DNA of 64,000 nt from an uncultured Methanoregula sp. (GTDB lineage: Archaea; Halobacteriota; Methanomicrobia; Methanomicrobiales; Methanospirillaceae): positions 1,613,539 through 1,677,538 of the forward strand of contig NZ_OY763919.1 in NCBI RefSeq assembly GCF_963667735.1, in the 5' to 3' direction. Within the stretch, counting starts at the first letter, position 1. Every line of letters begins with the position of its first letter. This document shows, in pieces, positions 60,635 through 64,000 of the stretch. A program made the translations under genes and the position numbers. The notes beneath the pieces are model-generated. The model was not told the DNA's origin. It saw nothing but the letters and a program-made list of their open reading frames with translations, and did no database searches.

Positions 60635-61990
60635 ATGGCCCCTCCTTTCTTCCGGAAACCGGTGCACTCCCTGCGCCCGCTCGGCCCGGTGCTTCTTTTC
60701 CTGGCTGTTGCGCTGGCCATCTTCTGTCCTGTAGCGTCTGCCGCGGGATGGACGTATCTCGATCCCGGGGTCCAGCCTATCCTCTCTGCGCATGCGGCCA
60801 ATGATACCCGGTACTACCCGGGCGACTCCTTTGCCATGACCGTTGTCCTGACCAACCGGGGCAAGGAGACGAGCATGCAGGTGGCCCCGCTCATGTCGCC
60901 GGGCATTTACGATCCCAGCACTGCGCTCGGTGTCACGGTCCGGCCCCGGGCCGCCGATGCCCCGGTCACCCTCAAGAGCCTCCCGGTGATTGCCGGGGAT
61001 ATCGGATCTCTCGGCCAGGCGCCGGTGGTCATCCGGGGTACCGTTCACCAGAATGCCTCCCCGGGCATCTATGGAATTCCGCTCGAGGTAACGTACCAAT
61101 ACGTGTACGCCATCCCCATGGTGGGTGCCGATTTCAACACGATCGACATGCTGTATCATGAAAAAACCCAGACGCTCATGGCAACCCTCAGGATCCAGGC
61201 AGAGGTCCGGCCTGCAATCATAAGTGAGAATGCCACCAACCTCGTGCCCGGGACGCAGGGCTACCTGACTGCGAATATTGAAAATATCGGCTATGCCACC
61301 GGCAACGAAGTTGCGTTCGGGATCGTTCCCGCCGACAATGTAACGTTCCAGATGGTAGACCAGAGCGTGTACATTGGAACATTCAGCCCAGGAAACGTCA
61401 CCCCGATCCGGGCGAGGATAGCGGTAAAAGAGCATACCGGTGCCGGCTCTTATCCCGCAGTCCTCGTGGGGCAGTACCGGGATGCCGACGGGGTCTTCCG
61501 GGCAACCCCCGAGGTCCCGCTCGGGATACCGGTTGGTAAGGGGGCCGTGATCGATGTTGTGACCAAGAACATAACCATCACCCCCGGCGGGAAAAAGACC
61601 ATCTCGGTCTCGTACCGGAACACCGGCGATGCGCCGGCCCGCGGGGCAGCAGCCCGGATCATCGGGAACCAGGTTCTCGTGCCGGTCTCCGACAACGTCC
61701 CGCTCGGGGACCTGAACCCGGGCGAGACCCGGGCGGTCTCCTATGTCCTGTCCACCGATTCCGCTCTTGCAGGAAAGGAGTACGTCATCGAGACTGAAGT
61801 GAAATACCGGGACGGCCTGGATGCCCTGATGCTGTCCGACCCGCTCAGTTTCGGGGTGCGCGTCCAGGATCCCACGGGTCTGAATGCCATACTCTCGAAC
61901 CCGGTCCTCATGATCATCATCGCAGGGATACTTGTCATTCTTGCGTACTGCCTGTGGGAACTGCGCCGGAGAAAACAGCAGGTATCGTAA
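60635..61990 (+). CDS. COG1361-type surface protein 2
   Basis: A 451-residue protein that parallels the preceding one: signal peptide up to about AAGWTYL, three to four CARDB/NEW3-type domains (VLTNRGKETSM, TANIENIGYATGN, SVSYRNTGDAP), and a C-terminal span LMIIIAGILVILAYCLWEL with basic end. Start at MAPPFFRKPVHSLRPLGP after GAGGGT. The two proteins probably arose by duplication; both likely function with the RND transporter on the other strand. Confidence 0.84.
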   Translation: MAPPFFRKPVHSLRPLGPVLLFLAVALAIFCPVASAAGWTYLDPGVQPILSAHAANDTRYYPGDSFAMTVVLTNRGKETSMQVAPLMSPGIYDPSTALGVTVRPRAADAPVTLKSLPVIAGDIGSLGQAPVVIRGTVHQNASPGIYGIPLEVTYQYVYAIPMVGADFNTIDMLYHEKTQTLMATLRIQAEVRPAIISENATNLVPGTQGYLTANIENIGYATGNEVAFGIVPADNVTFQMVDQSVYIGTFSPGNVTPIRARIAVKEHTGAGSYPAVLVGQYRDADGVFRATPEVPLGIPVGKGAVIDVVTKNITITPGGKKTISVSYRNTGDAPARGAAARIIGNQVLVPVSDNVPLGDLNPGETRAVSYVLSTDSALAGKEYVIETEVKYRDGLDALMLSDPLSFGVRVQDPTGLNAILSNPVLMIIIAGILVILAYCLWELRRRKQQVS

Positions 61991-62146
61991 TTGCGGGAAT
62001 CCCGCAAATCTCTTTTCTTTATTTCGTCTGTTTTACGGGTGCAGGGGACTCTTCTAAAAACCCGGCCCCGGGTTTCCTGATTCCATCCGGAAACCGGCGT
62101 ACAAACTACGGTTCCGCACACCGGTCATGCCCGCCAGGCCTGCGGA

Positions 62147-64000
62147 TCAGGACGATTCAGTCTTTCCAACGCTGCCCGCAAGTGCCAGCGTTGCCGGCAT
62201 GATGACGATCGCCCCGATGAGCGAGAAGACGACAACGATCACCGTTGCAAGACCGAATCCCGAGAGGACCGGAAATGTCGAGAGCATCAGTGCCGAGAAT
62301 CCCGCGGCAGTGACCAGACCTGACACCGAGACTGCCGAGCCGATCTTCCGGACCGCCTCCCGGATTGCCCCGGCCCGATCCCCGGTCTTCTTACGCTCTT
62401 CCAGGTACCGCTCCATGACAAGGATGGTGTATTCCGATCCTACACCGATCGTCATGGATCCGAGAACGGCCGTCATGATGCTGTAGTTCTGCCCGAGCGC
62501 TATCATGGCAAGCGGGTTCCACCCGATTACACAGATGAGCGGCACCAGCGGGGTCAGCGCAACGCCCTGGCGGTAGATGAGGACAAGGAAGATGAAGATC
62601 AGGACAAACCCGAGGAAGGTCATCCGGTCCTTGTTGAGCACGATCTGGTCGGTCAGGATCGTGTACAGCGTGAAGTCCCCGGTGGGGACGATCTCTGCCC
62701 CCGGCGGGGGTTCGAGCCAGGCGATATCCTTCACGATATTGTCCGAGAGTGCCCGCTGCTCGTTGATGCCCATCGAGATGGTGCTGATGGTGATGATCGA
62801 TGTCGTACTGTCAAGCTGGTACAGCGCCAGCTGGTCCGGGGGGATGGAGGCAAGAACCCGGTCGAGCTCGGCCTGGTTGGCAGGAATTACCCCGTTGTTG
62901 TAGGACTTAACCAGGGTCGAGACACTGGAGATCCCCGAGATCTGGCGGTAATTCTGCGACAGCTCCGTGCAGAGCCGGTCGGTCCACCGGACCCCTTCGA
63001 CCGATTTCGTATTGACACCCCGCAGATAGAGCGGGAGGGGGGTGAACGATGCCCCCACGGACTGGACTTCGTCGGCCACCAGCTGGGCCGGGAGATCTGC
63101 AGGGCCAAGGGATTTTTCGGAAGCATCCACGGGAATGCTCTTGTCCAGGACGATGCCTGCCGATGCGATGACGATCGCCACCAGCACGACCGGGGCTGCT
63201 ATCCTGATCACCCGTCCGGCCACCCTGGAGAGGGTTGTGTCGTACGCGGTGGCAAGCCGTTCGGTGAGAGAAGTTCCGGGGGGTTTTGGCGTGTAGTTGA
63301 GCAGCAGGACAAACGCCCCGAAGCCGAAGAGGGAGGTGAGGTAGCAGCAGACAATGCCGAGAATCGATACCGTTGCAAAGGTCTGGATCATCGGGATCGG
63401 GGTGATGTACATGGCAACGAATCCAAGGGACGTTGCCCCGAGCGCGATGAGCACGGCAGGCCCGGTCTTGGTTATCGTCTCAGTGAGGGCAGCGGCGGCA
63501 TCGCACTGCCGGATCTCATCGTCGAACCGCGAATGGAACTGGACTGCGTAATCTATCCCGAGACCCAGGAGGATCGGGAATGCGGCAACGGCCCCGTCGT
63601 TTGCCGGTATTCCCAGGATCCCCATGATGCCGAACGTGTAGAAGAGGCCGAACGTGAGCAGGACAATGGGCAGGATCCAGAACCGGATCTTCGAATACAG
63701 GAGTGCGAGCACGATGAGCATGAACGCCATGGATGCGCCAATCAGGACGCTGAAGTTAGCAAGCATGGCATCCTGCAGCTGGATATTATACGGGGTGTTG
63801 CCGGTCAGTTCGACCGAGACGCCCGGCGGCAGGGTGGCCTGATTGATGGTGCTCACGACAAACGGCTCGATGTTCTGCGATGCATCGGTCGAGACGCCCT
63901 GGTTGATGAAAACGTACGCAAGTGCGGTCTCCTTGTCCGGCACGAACTCTTTTTTCGTAGCTGCGGGCAGGCTTGCGATGATCTGTTTGACCTCTTCCCG
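62147..64000 (-). CDS. RND/MMPL-family exporter, 5' truncated by the window edge
   Basis: The frame is open to the right edge; about 617 residues, the C-terminal part, are visible. Two sets of membrane spans flank an extracytoplasmic domain that carries an NTPYNIQLQD-type start and the repeated loop VDASEKSLGPADLPAQ. Conserved GLGIDYAVQFHSRFDDE and GSEYTILVMERYLEERKKTG mark the archaeal RND superfamily (HAE3/MMPL-like). It probably exports lipids or peptides, using ion gradients. Adjacent surface proteins may be partners. The N-terminus lies beyond 64000. Confidence 0.88.
   Translation of the reverse strand, partial: REEVKQIIASLPAATKKEFVPDKETALAYVFINQGVSTDASQNIEPFVVSTINQATLPPGVSVELTGNTPYNIQLQDAMLANFSVLIGASMAFMLIVLALLYSKIRFWILPIVLLTFGLFYTFGIMGILGIPANDGAVAAFPILLGLGIDYAVQFHSRFDDEIRQCDAAAALTETITKTGPAVLIALGATSLGFVAMYITPIPMIQTFATVSILGIVCCYLTSLFGFGAFVLLLNYTPKPPGTSLTERLATAYDTTLSRVAGRVIRIAAPVVLVAIVIASAGIVLDKSIPVDASEKSLGPADLPAQLVADEVQSVGASFTPLPLYLRGVNTKSVEGVRWTDRLCTELSQNYRQISGISSVSTLVKSYNNGVIPANQAELDRVLASIPPDQLALYQLDSTTSIITISTISMGINEQRALSDNIVKDIAWLEPPPGAEIVPTGDFTLYTILTDQIVLNKDRMTFLGFVLIFIFLVLIYRQGVALTPLVPLICVIGWNPLAMIALGQNYSIMTAVLGSMTIGVGSEYTILVMERYLEERKKTGDRAGAIREAVRKIGSAVSVSGLVTAAGFSALMLSTFPVLSGFGLATVIVVVFSLIGAIVIMPATLALAGSVGKTESS

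Noticed and set aside
1..64000. CRISPR array, IS element, integrase, phage or plasmid gene
   Set aside because: No direct repeat series, transposase, recombinase or phage-type protein was seen on either strand.

Overview
The window is a compact chromosomal stretch from a methanogenic archaeon, most likely of the order Methanomicrobiales (Methanoregula-like). That placement is inferred from gene content and protein style, not from a database search. Archaeal hallmarks are plentiful: ribosomal proteins S19e, L39e, L31e, LX and L21e, aIF6, RpoF (Rpb4), RNase P subunit Rnp4, PDCD5-like protein, prefoldin alpha, archaeal FtsY/Ffh, Trm1, TrmY, Pus10, archaeal CoaD, PyrB/PyrI and a UbiA-family ether-lipid prenyltransferase. 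An HdrA-like flavoprotein, ThiC and cobyric acid synthase fit a methanogen. Spacers are short, genes often overlap by ATGA, and A+T-rich TATA boxes sit upstream of several starts. Two tRNA genes are present: Glu(CUC) and Arg(CCU).

Layout. 1-11 kb: the 3' part of a cobyric acid synthase gene, a radical SAM protein, a sugar nucleotidyltransferase, a CBS/ParB-like fusion, Hsp20, a membrane-anchored FKBP-like protein, a mini-thioredoxin, exonuclease VII (xseA/xseB), a TIM-barrel sugar isomerase-like protein, a CNNM/CorC-type transporter and PurN. 11.4-15.0 kb: a translation block (rnp4, YhbY, S19e, PDCD5, PP-loop ATPase, L39e, L31e, aIF6, LX) ending in a hairpin plus U-tract inside the last codons of LX. 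15.1-24.9 kb: an accessory stretch (membrane protein, EF-Tu-domain-2 protein, DJ-1/PfpI protein, histidine kinase, DUF998, cysteine-cluster protein, transglutaminase-like lipoprotein, and a two-gene operon predicted to make homospermidine). 24.9-31.6 kb: a second information-processing block (pfdA, ftsY, ffh, trmY, pus10, L21e, rpoF, DUF655, ksgA).

31.6-39.5 kb: DUF1848, thiC, a HemK2-type methyltransferase, an ABC-2 exporter, PsiE-like and HEAT-repeat proteins, and several small lineage-restricted genes. 39.7-44 kb: tRNA-Glu and a very large response-regulator/7xPAS/histidine kinase protein. 44-51.8 kb: a Drg-type GTPase, Trm1, tRNA-Arg, a lipid prenyltransferase, a bactofilin-like protein, DUF116, an operon of gamma carbonic anhydrase, HdrA/QmoA-like protein and MtnA, and CoaD. 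51.8-64 kb: an 8-PKD surface protein, PyrI/PyrB, a three-gene nucleotide-sugar operon (aminotransferase, Gfo/Idh oxidoreductase, UDP-sugar dehydrogenase) suited to making a diamino-uronic acid for surface glycans, two COG1361-type surface proteins, and an RND/MMPL exporter that runs off the right edge.

The points most worth following are the ODC-HSS homospermidine operon, exonuclease VII in an archaeon, the interruption of the usual LX-pfdA linkage by about 10 kb, the duplicated PAS modules of the giant kinase, the uncommon carbonic anhydrase/HdrA-like/MtnA operon, the paired surface proteins with an RND exporter, and several G/C-rich palindromes including a perfect 18-bp inverted repeat. No CRISPR array, insertion sequence, integrase or phage gene was found.
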